A stretch of DNA of 64,000 bases from Chryseobacterium tagetis (GCF_016735585.2 NZ_JAERSE020000003.1:496001-560000), one strand, 5' to 3'; shown: positions 37,929 through 46,899, counted from the first letter of the stretch. The notes: generated from the sequence alone by a model not told the origin. Numbers and translations: made by a program.

Positions 37929-38471
37929 ATGAAAAAACAAATCTTTACCGCTGCGCTGTCTCTGGGAGCCATCGCTTTTGGAACCGACCGGGTTCTGGCA
38001 CAAAATTCCGGACAGGTGAGTACATCAGTAAATATTATTTTATCGGATGTTATTGCAATGGACATTGGCTCTGTTGCTTCAGAAGGCACTGTAGATTTTA
38101 ATTATGGATCTACAAAAGATTATAATTCAGCAAAAAATGTGACCGTTCCAAACAGTCTAGTCATTATTTCCTCCAAAAATTTTGATGTAAAAGTAAAGTC
38201 TGAAGGTGCTCACTTTGTAAGTGGTGCAAACGTAATTCCTGTAGATGTATTGCAGGTAAAAGCAGTACCAGGCGGAAATTTGACAGGAACCCTGAATGAG
38301 GTAACTTTATCGACAAATGATCAGGTATTGGTAAGTAATGCAAGTTTAGGTACCAAACAGTCTTTAAATATAGCCTATTCTATTTCGGCCGAAAAAGCAT
38401 CCAATGTACTTCTCGGAAAACCACAAGGAACTTACACACAAAAAGTAACTTATACTGCGACTGCTTTATAA
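37929..38471 (+). CDS. Pilin-like secreted protein 1 (divergent paralogue)
   Basis: From the ATG at 37929 the product has 180 residues, with a signal peptide ending VLAQ. The mature chain is about 155 residues, beta-rich and without Cys. It has the FNYGSTKDYNSAKNV, SSKNFDVKVKSEG and GTYTQKVTYTATAL elements shared with four paralogues downstream. It is the most divergent of the five and is separated from them by a terminator, so it may be a base or minor subunit. The fold resembles DUF4402/spore-coat-U-like secreted proteins. Confidence 0.78.
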   Translation: MKKQIFTAALSLGAIAFGTDRVLAQNSGQVSTSVNIILSDVIAMDIGSVASEGTVDFNYGSTKDYNSAKNVTVPNSLVIISSKNFDVKVKSEGAHFVSGANVIPVDVLQVKAVPGGNLTGTLNEVTLSTNDQVLVSNASLGTKQSLNIAYSISAEKASNVLLGKPQGTYTQKVTYTATAL

Positions 38472-38492
38472 TTCAAACAATATATCTAGAAT

Positions 38493-38533
38493 AAGCCCTT
38501 AATACTTTAGAAGTATTAAGGGCTTTTCTTTTT
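38493..38533 (+). terminator. Strong terminator after pilin-like gene 1
   Basis: AAGCCCTTAATACTT and AAGTATTAAGGGCTT form a perfect 15-bp stem with a 3-base loop, followed by a T-rich run. Confidence 0.88.
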
Positions 38534-38552
38534 CAGCCAGATAAATCAACCT

Positions 38553-38621
38553 TGTAGTTATTTTACTACACGAACTTCCATGTTCCACTACAAAGAAACT
38601 TTTTTCACCGCTGTAGATTTG
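38553..38621 (+). promoter_or_regulatory. Pilin leader repeat A (inverted repeat plus -7 box)
   Basis: TGTAGT-N6-ACTACA (38553-38570) is followed by a further ACTACA at 38587-38592 and by TAGATTTG at 38614-38621. The whole leader to the ATG at 38675 is conserved in copies B and C. No TTG -33 box is visible, which suits activator-dependent transcription. Confidence 0.65.
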
Positions 38622-38674
38622 TAATGTCAAAAGAGGACAATTAAACAAGAATAAAAATTAAAAATAATAGTATC

Positions 38675-39220
38675 ATGACAAAACAAATCTTAATCACAGC
38701 TTTAACTACCGGAGCAATCATATTAGGAACAAGCAATGTTCAGGCTCAGAACACTACAGCAACTACAACGGTAAATATTACTCTGAATGATGTGATCTCC
38801 ATCGACGCAGGTAGTACTGCAATTGGTAATACAGTTGACTTCAACTATGCTACTGCAGCAGACTATAATTCGGATCAGACCATTACTAAAGCTAACTCTT
38901 TAAAAGTTACTTCAACGAAGAACTTTAATGTTAAAGTAAAAGCAGGAGGAGCTAACTTCATAAATGGAACTAACTTAATCCCTGTAAATGTTTTGACAAT
39001 CAAAGCAGCTACAGCTGCCGGAACAATGGGGGGAACAAAAAGCGCTGTAGTTTTATCTGCAACAGATCAGACTTTAGTATCCAATGCTCCTCTTGGAAGT
39101 GCCTTAACACTGAATTTGGACTACACTATTCCAGCGGCTAAATCATCATCTTCTGATATTTTAGGTAAACCAGCGGGAACTTATACGCAAACAGTAACTT
39201 ATACGGCGACTGCTTTATAA
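38675..39220 (+). CDS. Pilin-like secreted protein 2
   Basis: The 181-residue product has a signal peptide cleaved near VQAQ and a mature part of about 156 residues, identical at the protein level to the product at 41214. Elements: NTVDFNYATAADYNSDQT, STKNFNVKVKAGG, a Ser-rich SSSSDILGK turn and GTYTQTVTYTATAL at the end. The C-terminal beta strand repeated in all copies is where donor-strand-type subunits are usually paired, but that is inference. Confidence 0.8.
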   Translation: MTKQILITALTTGAIILGTSNVQAQNTTATTTVNITLNDVISIDAGSTAIGNTVDFNYATAADYNSDQTITKANSLKVTSTKNFNVKVKAGGANFINGTNLIPVNVLTIKAATAAGTMGGTKSAVVLSATDQTLVSNAPLGSALTLNLDYTIPAAKSSSSDILGKPAGTYTQTVTYTATAL

Positions 39221-39266
39221 TTGCTGAGTTTTAATAAAATTATTTATTTTTTAAATTAGATATATT

Positions 39267-39455
39267 ATGGAAAAAAATAAAAGTATAGTGACAGAATGTT
39301 TCAAATGTGGAACACGTTATGAGAACTATTTTAAAGCATCGCCCTGCTGTAAATCAATTATTTTGAAAGTAGATGAAAATGGAAGCCGTACAAGTATAAC
39401 TTTTATCAGCTCATTATCATTACTACGTTCAGAATCTATTCAGGTAAGTAGATAA
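39267..39455 (+). CDS. Small zinc-ribbon-like protein inside the pilin array
   Basis: The 62-residue product has Cys in a CFKCG pair near residue 11 and a CC pair near residue 27, a spacing compatible with a small zinc site. There is no signal peptide. It is 46 bases after pilin gene 2, with a hairpin terminator after it (39615-39640). I do not recognise a family, and a role in the pilus locus is unknown. Confidence 0.5.
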   Translation: MEKNKSIVTECFKCGTRYENYFKASPCCKSIILKVDENGSRTSITFISSLSLLRSESIQVSR

Positions 39456-39750
39456 TAATATATAAAACATATCCGCTGGGATTAAATAGTATCAAAAATT
39501 AATTTTATTTTGTTATCCTAAAAAGATCTGCAGCTGCCAGATTCGGATTCAGGATGTTAGCAAAATTTATTTCAGTAAATATTTTTCATATTAATATTTT
39601 GTGATTTGGTGTGTCAAAGGCTTCCTATAGGAGGCCTTTGATTTTGTATGTATTACTGCAACAGCACTGTAAGTAACACAATAAATTTTATATGAGCCCT
39701 CAACACCAGAAAGTATTGAAGGCTTTCTATTTAAATCATATGAATAAGCT
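39456..39750. other. Intergenic stretch with hairpins
   Basis: Two hairpins are visible (39615-39640, and a weaker one at 39695-39727). No coding frame is seen. Confidence 0.5.
39615..39640 (+). terminator. Hairpin terminator
   Basis: CAAAGGCTTCC pairs with GGAGGCCTTTG with one wobble around TATA; ATTTTG follows. Confidence 0.6.
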
Positions 39751-39820
39751 GTGTAGTTATTTTACTACACGGACTTCCATGTTCCACTACAAAGAAACTT
39801 TTTTCACCGCTGTAGATTTG
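39751..39820 (+). promoter_or_regulatory. Pilin leader repeat B
   Basis: The longest inverted repeat of the three: GTGTAGT-N6-ACTACAC (39751-39770). TAGATTTG is at 39813-39820, 53 bases before the ATG at 39874. Confidence 0.65.
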
Positions 39821-39873
39821 TAATGTCAAAAGAGGACAATTAAATAAGAATAAAAATTAAAAATAATAGTATC

Positions 39874-40419
39874 ATGAAAAAACAATTCGCAATCGCAGCT
39901 TTCACTATCGGAGCAATCGTATTAGGAACAAGCAATGTTCAGGCTCAAAATACAACCGCAACGACAACCGTAAACATTACCTTGAATGATGTAATTTCCA
40001 TCGACGCAGGAAGTACTGCAATAGGTAATACAGTTGACTTCAACTATGCTACTGCAGCAGACTACAATTCTGATCAGACCATTACTAAAGCTAACTCTTT
40101 GAAAGTTACTTCAACGAAGAATTTTAATGTTAAAGTAAAAGCAGGAGGAGCTAACTTCATGAATGGAACCAACTTAATCCCTGTAAATGTTTTGACGATA
40201 AAAGCGGCTACAGCTGCCGGAACAATGGGGGGAACAAAAAGCGCTGTAGTTTTATCTGCAACAGATCAGACTTTAGTATCCAATGCTCCTCTTGGAAGTG
40301 CTTTAACACTTAATTTGGACTACACTATTCCAGCAGCGAAATCATCATCTTCTGATATTTTAGGTAAACCAGCCGGAACATATACTCAGACGGTTACTTA
40401 TACTGCGACAGCTTTGTAA
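39874..40419 (+). CDS. Pilin-like secreted protein 3
   Basis: The 181-residue product has a signal peptide of the form MKKQFAIAAFTIGAIVLG and a mature part differing from protein 2 at one visible position (MNGTN for INGTN). Codons differ at many silent positions. Followed after 43 bases, without a promoter, by pilin gene 4, so the two form one unit under leader B. Confidence 0.8.
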   Translation: MKKQFAIAAFTIGAIVLGTSNVQAQNTTATTTVNITLNDVISIDAGSTAIGNTVDFNYATAADYNSDQTITKANSLKVTSTKNFNVKVKAGGANFMNGTNLIPVNVLTIKAATAAGTMGGTKSAVVLSATDQTLVSNAPLGSALTLNLDYTIPAAKSSSSDILGKPAGTYTQTVTYTATAL

Positions 40420-40462
40420 GATCTATAAGCAATTAATAAACTAAATATTAAATATTACTAGC

Positions 40463-41008
40463 ATGCCAAGACAATTTACAATTGCATCTTTGATTATTGT
40501 AGGAATTATATTAGGAACTAACAAAATTCAGGCTCAAAATACAACTGCAGCAACAACAGTAAACATCACTCTGAAAGATGTGATTTCCATTGACGCAGGA
40601 AGTACTGCAATTGGTAATACAGTTGACTTTAATTATGTTACTGCAGCAGACTACAACTCTGATCAGACTATTACTAAAGCCAACTCTTTAAAAGTTACTT
40701 CAACGAAAAACTTTAATGTTAAAGTAAAAGCAGGAGGAGCTAATTTCATGAATGGAACGAACTTGATCCCTGTAAATGTTTTGACGATAAAAGCGGCTAC
40801 AGCTGCCGGAACAATGGGGGGAACAAAAAGCGCTGTAGTTTTATCTGCAACGGATCAAACTTTAGTATCAAATGCTCCTCTTGGAAGTGCATTAACACTG
40901 AATTTGGACTACACTATTCCCGCAGCGAAATCATCATCTTCTGATATTTTGGGTAAACCAGCGGGAACTTATACTCAGACGGTTACATATACTGCGACTG
41001 CTTTATAA
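40463..41008 (+). CDS. Pilin-like secreted protein 4
   Basis: The 181-residue product has a divergent signal peptide (MPRQFTIASLIIVGIILG) and a mature part with a few substitutions (TAATTVNITLKD, FNYVTAADY). It lacks its own leader repeat and is probably expressed from leader B with gene 3. A terminator follows at 41033-41074. Confidence 0.8.
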   Translation: MPRQFTIASLIIVGIILGTNKIQAQNTTAATTVNITLKDVISIDAGSTAIGNTVDFNYVTAADYNSDQTITKANSLKVTSTKNFNVKVKAGGANFMNGTNLIPVNVLTIKAATAAGTMGGTKSAVVLSATDQTLVSNAPLGSALTLNLDYTIPAAKSSSSDILGKPAGTYTQTVTYTATAL

Positions 41009-41032
41009 TAAAAACAAACAGCAATTTTATAT

Positions 41033-41074
41033 AAGCCCTCAACACATAGAACGGATTGAGGGCTTTTTCTTTTT
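41033..41074 (+). terminator. Terminator after pilin-like gene 4
   Basis: AAGCCCTCAA and TTGAGGGCTT form a 10-bp stem with a 13-base loop, then TTTTTCTTTTT-like sequence. Confidence 0.8.
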
Positions 41075-41093
41075 AAGCCAAATAAATAAACCG

Positions 41094-41162
41094 TGTAGTT
41101 ATTTTACTACATGAACTTCCATTTTCAACTACAAAGAAAGCTTTTTCACCGCTGTAGATTTG
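41094..41162 (+). promoter_or_regulatory. Pilin leader repeat C
   Basis: TGTAGT-N6-ACTACA at 41094-41111 and TAGATTTG at 41155-41162, upstream of the ATG at 41214. It heads the unit that likely continues through chaperone, usher and tip genes. Confidence 0.65.
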
Positions 41163-41213
41163 TAATGTCAAAAGAGGACAATTAAATAAGAATAAAAATT
41201 AAATATTACTATC

Positions 41214-41759
41214 ATGAAAAAACAATTCGCAATCGCAGCTTTCACTATCGGATCAATTGTATTAGGAACAAGCAATGTTCAGGCTCAAAATACAACAGCA
41301 ACTACAACGGTAAACATTACCCTTAACGATGTGATCTCCATCGACGCAGGAAGTACAGCAATTGGTAATACAGTTGACTTCAACTATGCTACTGCAGCAG
41401 ACTACAACTCTGATCAAACGATTACTAAAGCCAATTCTTTGAAAGTTACTTCAACGAAGAATTTTAATGTTAAAGTAAAAGCAGGAGGTGCTAACTTCAT
41501 AAATGGAACAAACTTAATCCCTGTAAATGTTTTGACAATCAAAGCGGCTACAGCTGCCGGAACAATGGGAGGAACAAAAAGCGCTGTAGTTTTATCTGCG
41601 ACTGATCAAACTTTAGTATCAAACGCTCCTCTTGGAAGTGCTTTAACACTGAATTTGGACTACACGATTCCAGCAGCTAAATCATCATCTTCTGATATTT
41701 TAGGTAAACCAGCGGGAACTTATACGCAAACAGTAACTTATACCGCAACTGCTTTATAA
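41214..41759 (+). CDS. Pilin-like secreted protein 5
   Basis: The 181-residue product has a signal peptide with one difference from protein 3 and a mature part identical to protein 2. There is no terminator before the chaperone gene 82 bases downstream, so this pilin, the chaperone, the usher and the tip protein may form a single operon. Confidence 0.8.
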   Translation: MKKQFAIAAFTIGSIVLGTSNVQAQNTTATTTVNITLNDVISIDAGSTAIGNTVDFNYATAADYNSDQTITKANSLKVTSTKNFNVKVKAGGANFINGTNLIPVNVLTIKAATAAGTMGGTKSAVVLSATDQTLVSNAPLGSALTLNLDYTIPAAKSSSSDILGKPAGTYTQTVTYTATAL

Positions 41760-41840
41760 TAAAATTTTTAATTTGTAAAGGTTCATTTTGCTACGTTTTC
41801 AGTAGTTTTGAGAATCTTTTATTATTAAACTATTTACACC

Positions 41841-42641
41841 ATGCACAAGTTTATTCACCTTTTCATTTTCTTTATCGTCACAGGGACTTCTTCACTTCTG
41901 GCACAAAGTATCTCTATGTCACCTACACGCTTGTTTTTCACAGGTAATCCGGGAGAAAAAGTAACAAAGACAGTCACGCTTCAAAACAGCTCAGATAAGG
42001 ATTATGTTTTTAATCTCAACTACAAAGACTGGTTTAGAGAAGAAGATGGAAATAAGGTTTATCTTGAAGCAGGCAGTTCAAAAACTTCCAATGCCTCCTG
42101 GGTGTCTACCTTAGAAAACTCTGTAACAGTTCCTGCGAAAAGTACAAAGGAGATTGTAGTAACCATGCAGATCCCGGCAAACGCATCACAGTCTGCCGTT
42201 ACGAACAGCATGTTGTTTTTCACACAACTTCCTCAGCAGGCAGATAAGGCACGTATTCAGAATGGTATTGGTATTATCACTTTATTCGAGGTGGGACTTC
42301 ATATCTTTTACACTCCTCCGGGAAACCATGTGAAAAGTTTGGATATCACCAATATTTCAGAAGCGAGCAAAGAGAATTCGGCGAATAGAAAAGTCTCAGT
42401 AAGCATCCATAATGACGGAAACACCATCAATGATGCCACCGTTGGGTTTGAACTTACTGACACAGACAGTGGGAAGGAAATAAAATTACCTGCAATTTCT
42501 ATCTCCATGCTTCCGGATACCAATCAGGTTGTTCAGTTTTCTTTGCCAGAGAACATTTCAGGAAACTTCCTTGGCGTGGTTATTATAAAAATGGCAGAAT
42601 CCAATGATTTACGTGTAGGAGAAAAAAACTTTAAATTTTAA
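41841..42641 (+). CDS. Periplasmic Ig-fold chaperone-like protein
   Basis: The 266-residue product has a signal peptide (about 21 residues, ending LLAQ) and two Ig-like domains. SMSPTRLFFTGNPGEKVTKT and TVPAKSTKEIVVTMQIP match the opening strands of pilus chaperone-like and DUF916-like proteins. The second domain begins near VKSLDITNISEA. There are no Cys. A periplasmic subunit-binding role fits its place just before the usher-like gene. Confidence 0.72.
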   Translation: MHKFIHLFIFFIVTGTSSLLAQSISMSPTRLFFTGNPGEKVTKTVTLQNSSDKDYVFNLNYKDWFREEDGNKVYLEAGSSKTSNASWVSTLENSVTVPAKSTKEIVVTMQIPANASQSAVTNSMLFFTQLPQQADKARIQNGIGIITLFEVGLHIFYTPPGNHVKSLDITNISEASKENSANRKVSVSIHNDGNTINDATVGFELTDTDSGKEIKLPAISISMLPDTNQVVQFSLPENISGNFLGVVIIKMAESNDLRVGEKNFKF

Positions 42642-42674
42642 AATTAAGCCTTGAAACCACAGAATGGAATACCA

Positions 42675-45455
42675 ATGTCAGTACTAAGAAGAACAATCTT
42701 ATTTTTTGTATTTGTTCTTCTGCACTTTTCGTTGGCCTTTGCACAGGAAAAGAAGGATGTACAAATCCATTTTGAAAACGACAGTGTAGCTGTTGAGAAA
42801 GGTTCTACTTTTACTAATTTCCTGGTCATTGAGAATAAAAGTTCTGAAGAGATCACTATTCAGAATATCATACCTCAGGAAAAATATCCGGGATTGCTTT
42901 TCTATCCTAAAAATGACTTTACCTTAGGCGCTGGTCAGTCTAAAAATCTTCCTGTGAAACTGATTGCCAACCTGGATTTTATGAAATTGAGATCCAATGA
43001 GATCAAATTCCAGGTTTCTTACACCACTCCAACGGTTACCAAAAATGAACTGGCTTCGTTCTTCGTTGCTAAAGGCGAGAATAAAAACATCGCAATTTAT
43101 ACGGCCACCTACGAAAACTTTATTAACCCTGCTCTGCCGCAATCCTCACTTCTGCTGACTGTAGAAAACCAGGGGTATAGCAAACGAACTGTTAAGATTG
43201 ATTTGCAATCAATTCCTGATGGTTTGGAAATTTTCCCAAAACAACAAACTGTATCTCTGGAAGGTTTAGAAAAACAAACGCTTGAAATTAAAATTGCAGT
43301 CAGAAAACAGAATACACTTTATCCGGAATTTAATATCAATGCAATCGTCACAGACCTACTAGATAATAAAATGGTGGGAAGCAACACACTCTACTTAGTC
43401 ATTTTATCACACGACAGACAAATTGCTCGGGGAAACGAAGCCGTGAATGGAAGTAATTTTGCGGAAATTAGCTATAATGAAAACAGCTCAGGCTTCAATT
43501 ATCTTCAATTGAGAGGAAACACAGCATTCCGGGTGACTGACAATTTAAAATCGAGCTTCAATATCGGTGCAGATTATTATCTTGAAGACGGTCTTTATAA
43601 CCTGTATGACACCTGGTTGGAACTGCAGAGAAAAAATACGGTATTACGGGTAGGAAATGTTAATAGCAGCGATTATGATTACCCGATTTTCGGACGAGGA
43701 GGGAAAGCTTCTACCAAATTGGGTGAAAATAATCAGATTGAAATTCTTGCGCTGGAAAATAATTATAATCTGTATGGTACTTATTTCCAGCAAATAAAAG
43801 GATCTACCATGGCAGGTGCAAAATATGCTTTTGGAAATGCTAAATCTTTCAATGGGAAAGTATCTTATATATTTGACCATGATCCGCGTACTAATGTAGA
43901 TACGCAGGTAGCGAACGCGGTAACATCATTGCTAATTAACGAAAAACACACTCTCCGTACCGAGTTGGGGCTAAGTAATGAAAAGGGCCTTTTGAACAAT
44001 GATGAAAACGCAGGAGCTTCAATGGGAGCCAATTACGACGGGAAAATAGGGAAATGGGATATACAATCTGTCAATTCCTTTGCGACTAAAAGTTATGCAG
44101 GGATCAAAAGGGGATCGCTTTTCACAAATCAGCGTATCAGCCGCCAATTTTCTGCTACTCAGCGTGCTTTTATACAATATCAGAATTCGCAGGTAGAACC
44201 GGAGTTCCTGAGTTTTCAGAATGCACCCATCCAATCAGGCAATACCTCTAATTTACGTTATTATTTCAACAGCACAGAAGCTTTGGGATTAGGGTATCAG
44301 TTTTCTGTAAAAAAGTGGAGTTTTCTACTTTCTCCAAAGGTTGAAAACCAAAAAACAGCTAATTCTTATACATCGCATGAGCTTTTTTCATACCGGTTGG
44401 AAGCCAACATCAGCACAACATTAGGTTCCCATGGATTGAACCTGACGGCGGAATATTCTTATTCAAAAGAGAACAATACACCAGACTGGTTCAACAGTTT
44501 GAAAACAACTTTATCTTACAGATATAAATCATTTTCCATTAACGGAACAGCCCAATGGAATGTAACCAGTGTCTTTGATTTAAATTCTTATTATAATGCA
44601 AACCGTAATTTCGCTAATTACAATGTTTATGCCTCGTATAATTTCCAGATGCTTAATCATAATCTGACTGGATCTTTTTCAGCTGGAACCTTTTATTCGG
44701 AACTTTATAAAAATTTAAACAGTAATATCACCGGTAATCTGGAATATAAGATTTCGCCTTCCTGGTCCACAACAGGGTATTTTAATCTTTCGGGTTATAA
44801 ATCTACGGCTGAATATGCAACCAGTGGAAATTATTATCAGTTCAGAGTGGGGATTAAAAAATATTTTACCGCAGCTACGGCTCTTGGAAATCATAAAGTG
44901 GCGTTCCAGTTCTTTGAAGATAAAAATTTCAATGGTTTTCTGGATTCCGGCGAGCCAGTACTTACTAATGAGATTGTAAAGCTGGACAATTACGTAGCGA
45001 TAACAGATAAGAATGGAAAAGTAGTTTTTCAGAATGTGCCTGAAGGAACTTATACCCTAAAAGTGAACGAAAGTGCAGGTGCCCGATTGATGATGGATCC
45101 TACTATTATGGTACATAACAATATTAACCGCAAAGTGGGCTTGGTAAAAAACATCAGGGTAAGTGGGAAATTAACAGAGATCAAGCAAGCCTACGATGAT
45201 GTGGAAACAGATGTAACCGGGATAGTGGTGTATGCAAAAAGTGAAGATGGCATGATCTATACTGCCGTGGTTAACCAAAAAAATGAATTTGAGTTTTTCC
45301 TAAAAGATGGAAAATACAACCTCTATATTGAAAATGACAAATACAGCTATACACAACCTATCCAAACCATTCAGGTGACAAAAGAAGGGTATTCAAAAAC
45401 AGTGGTTTTTGAATATAAGAAGAAAGACACCACCATTAAGGTGAAAAAGTTTTAA
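42675..45455 (+). CDS. Usher-like outer membrane protein with CNA-B-like C-terminal domain
   Basis: From ATG 42675 the product has 926 residues; the TTG at 42651 is less likely. A signal peptide ends at AFAQ. Residues about 20-270 are Ig-like repeats. Residues about 275-740 have alternating aromatic strands with repeated Asn/Tyr/Ser and look like a large beta barrel. Near residue 750 VAFQFFEDKNFNGFLDSGEP begins a CNA-B/SdrD-like domain with FQNVPEGTYTLKV, as found at the plug or C-terminus of several ushers. A second strand-rich region ends the protein. Lack of a PF00577 motif that I can recall makes the usher label tentative. Confidence 0.68.
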   Translation: MSVLRRTILFFVFVLLHFSLAFAQEKKDVQIHFENDSVAVEKGSTFTNFLVIENKSSEEITIQNIIPQEKYPGLLFYPKNDFTLGAGQSKNLPVKLIANLDFMKLRSNEIKFQVSYTTPTVTKNELASFFVAKGENKNIAIYTATYENFINPALPQSSLLLTVENQGYSKRTVKIDLQSIPDGLEIFPKQQTVSLEGLEKQTLEIKIAVRKQNTLYPEFNINAIVTDLLDNKMVGSNTLYLVILSHDRQIARGNEAVNGSNFAEISYNENSSGFNYLQLRGNTAFRVTDNLKSSFNIGADYYLEDGLYNLYDTWLELQRKNTVLRVGNVNSSDYDYPIFGRGGKASTKLGENNQIEILALENNYNLYGTYFQQIKGSTMAGAKYAFGNAKSFNGKVSYIFDHDPRTNVDTQVANAVTSLLINEKHTLRTELGLSNEKGLLNNDENAGASMGANYDGKIGKWDIQSVNSFATKSYAGIKRGSLFTNQRISRQFSATQRAFIQYQNSQVEPEFLSFQNAPIQSGNTSNLRYYFNSTEALGLGYQFSVKKWSFLLSPKVENQKTANSYTSHELFSYRLEANISTTLGSHGLNLTAEYSYSKENNTPDWFNSLKTTLSYRYKSFSINGTAQWNVTSVFDLNSYYNANRNFANYNVYASYNFQMLNHNLTGSFSAGTFYSELYKNLNSNITGNLEYKISPSWSTTGYFNLSGYKSTAEYATSGNYYQFRVGIKKYFTAATALGNHKVAFQFFEDKNFNGFLDSGEPVLTNEIVKLDNYVAITDKNGKVVFQNVPEGTYTLKVNESAGARLMMDPTIMVHNNINRKVGLVKNIRVSGKLTEIKQAYDDVETDVTGIVVYAKSEDGMIYTAVVNQKNEFEFFLKDGKYNLYIENDKYSYTQPIQTIQVTKEGYSKTVVFEYKKKDTTIKVKKF

Positions 45456-45465
45456 ATTTAAAAGT

Positions 45466-46899
45466 ATGAAAAAGATGAGGCCTTTTCTAATAGGAATTTT
45501 TACCGTGTTGTGCGGGTCTACAGCCATGAAAGCTCAGGATATATATCTTTCGATTCCTGAAAATAATATTTTTAACAGGAGCGAATTTACTTCAGTGCCT
45601 ACAAGGGTAATGACGAATGCCAACAGAACAAACTGGGATTATGCCTTCTTGGGATTACTCCCAACAGCTCCTACATTTACCTCTGTTTCCGGGCCTACTT
45701 TTACTCATTCTTCTTCTTCACTTACTTTACCCAGTTCCACTCTTTTGTGGCAGTTAGAAAGTATGGGCGGACAGATGCCGTCTACTGGAATTTCAGGTTA
45801 TTTACCAGGTTTTCAGTCATTCAGTACAAGTGCTGTAAAATGGTTTGAACCGCCATCCATCAGTATCGGAGGAGGATTCAACCGGGGGAATATCAATTTT
45901 ACATTTAAAATTCCTGCCTCACAATTTACGGCCAATGCTTTCCGGGCCGGGAATTACTCTATGGATATAACTCAGAACTATAATGATTTTACCCCACGTA
46001 ATTTTAAAACAATTTTAGTCATTCCTTCATCCATACGATGGGTCACAAACTCTTTGACAAAATACATAGAAATATCCTCTTTGAATGACTACCGCAATAC
46101 AAGCACACGGGTGTGGGATTTGGGGAATACAGAAATCGCGAATACGGTTGATTTTAATTTTTGGGCGAAAGCGGCTGCCACAACTGTGCAGTTCACTTCC
46201 TCTAAAGGTGTTCCGGGAACCAGAAATATAGCAAGCATTAAATTGGGCAGTAACGGATCTTCACTCACAACCAAAGCCTTATCTTCCGATTTTCAGAATT
46301 TTTCTGCTGCTAATTTCAGTGTTGTAGTGGGAAACAGAAACAGCTTCATTCCTCAGCTTTATGTGTCTGCGGACGATTTTAAAAACTTCTTTTTTGAAGC
46401 CGGAACGTATACGTTTGATTTGAACTTCAATGCCGGAAGTACAGATAATTCAATTAACAGTTTGCAAAATACAGCTGTTCAGCTAAAGGTGCTCCCTCTG
46501 TCGGAAATCACTATCCCCAGTTCCGGGCGTAATGTAAATTTCAATTTTAATACCGCTTCCCAGTACACCGATGGTCAGTCACAAATGATTCCAAACCAAA
46601 TTATGCTGTCCAATAATGAAAATTTTGAGCTTTATGTAAAATCGGATGAAAATTATTTCAAGAAGGGCGGTCTGCAGACCAACATCAATTCAAATATTCT
46701 ACAAATTGGTGTGGATGGAAGTTCTGTAAATGCTGCCTTATCCACAACTCCTCAAAAAATACTCTTTAACGGAACTCCGGTTTTGGACAAGGGACTGAAC
46801 ATGAGATATACCATATCACCTGCAAGTGCTCAAAGTCTGGTAGGGAAAGAAAATACGACTTACTCTATTAATGTTTATTATAGTTTTACGGCAATTTAA
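45466..46899 (+). CDS. Two-domain tip-adhesin-like protein with pilin-like C-terminus
   Basis: The 477-residue product has a signal peptide ending near MKAQ. Residues about 25-340 are beta-rich with no match I recognise. Residues about 350-477 follow the pilin pattern: NVNFNFNTASQYTDGQSQMI, NNENFELYVKSDENYF, ILFNGTPVLDKG, and a final NTTYSINVYYSFTAI. Adhesins capped by a pilin domain are typical of chaperone-usher tips. It begins 10 bases after the usher-like stop. Confidence 0.72.
   Translation: MKKMRPFLIGIFTVLCGSTAMKAQDIYLSIPENNIFNRSEFTSVPTRVMTNANRTNWDYAFLGLLPTAPTFTSVSGPTFTHSSSSLTLPSSTLLWQLESMGGQMPSTGISGYLPGFQSFSTSAVKWFEPPSISIGGGFNRGNINFTFKIPASQFTANAFRAGNYSMDITQNYNDFTPRNFKTILVIPSSIRWVTNSLTKYIEISSLNDYRNTSTRVWDLGNTEIANTVDFNFWAKAAATTVQFTSSKGVPGTRNIASIKLGSNGSSLTTKALSSDFQNFSAANFSVVVGNRNSFIPQLYVSADDFKNFFFEAGTYTFDLNFNAGSTDNSINSLQNTAVQLKVLPLSEITIPSSGRNVNFNFNTASQYTDGQSQMIPNQIMLSNNENFELYVKSDENYFKKGGLQTNINSNILQIGVDGSSVNAALSTTPQKILFNGTPVLDKGLNMRYTISPASAQSLVGKENTTYSINVYYSFTAI

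Noticed and set aside
37929..41759. CRISPR-like or direct-repeat array
   Set aside because: The repetition is of whole secreted-protein genes and their leaders, not short repeats with spacers.
42651..42674. TTG start for the usher-like protein
   Set aside because: The ATG at 42675 gives a clean signal peptide; the extra eight residues add nothing.
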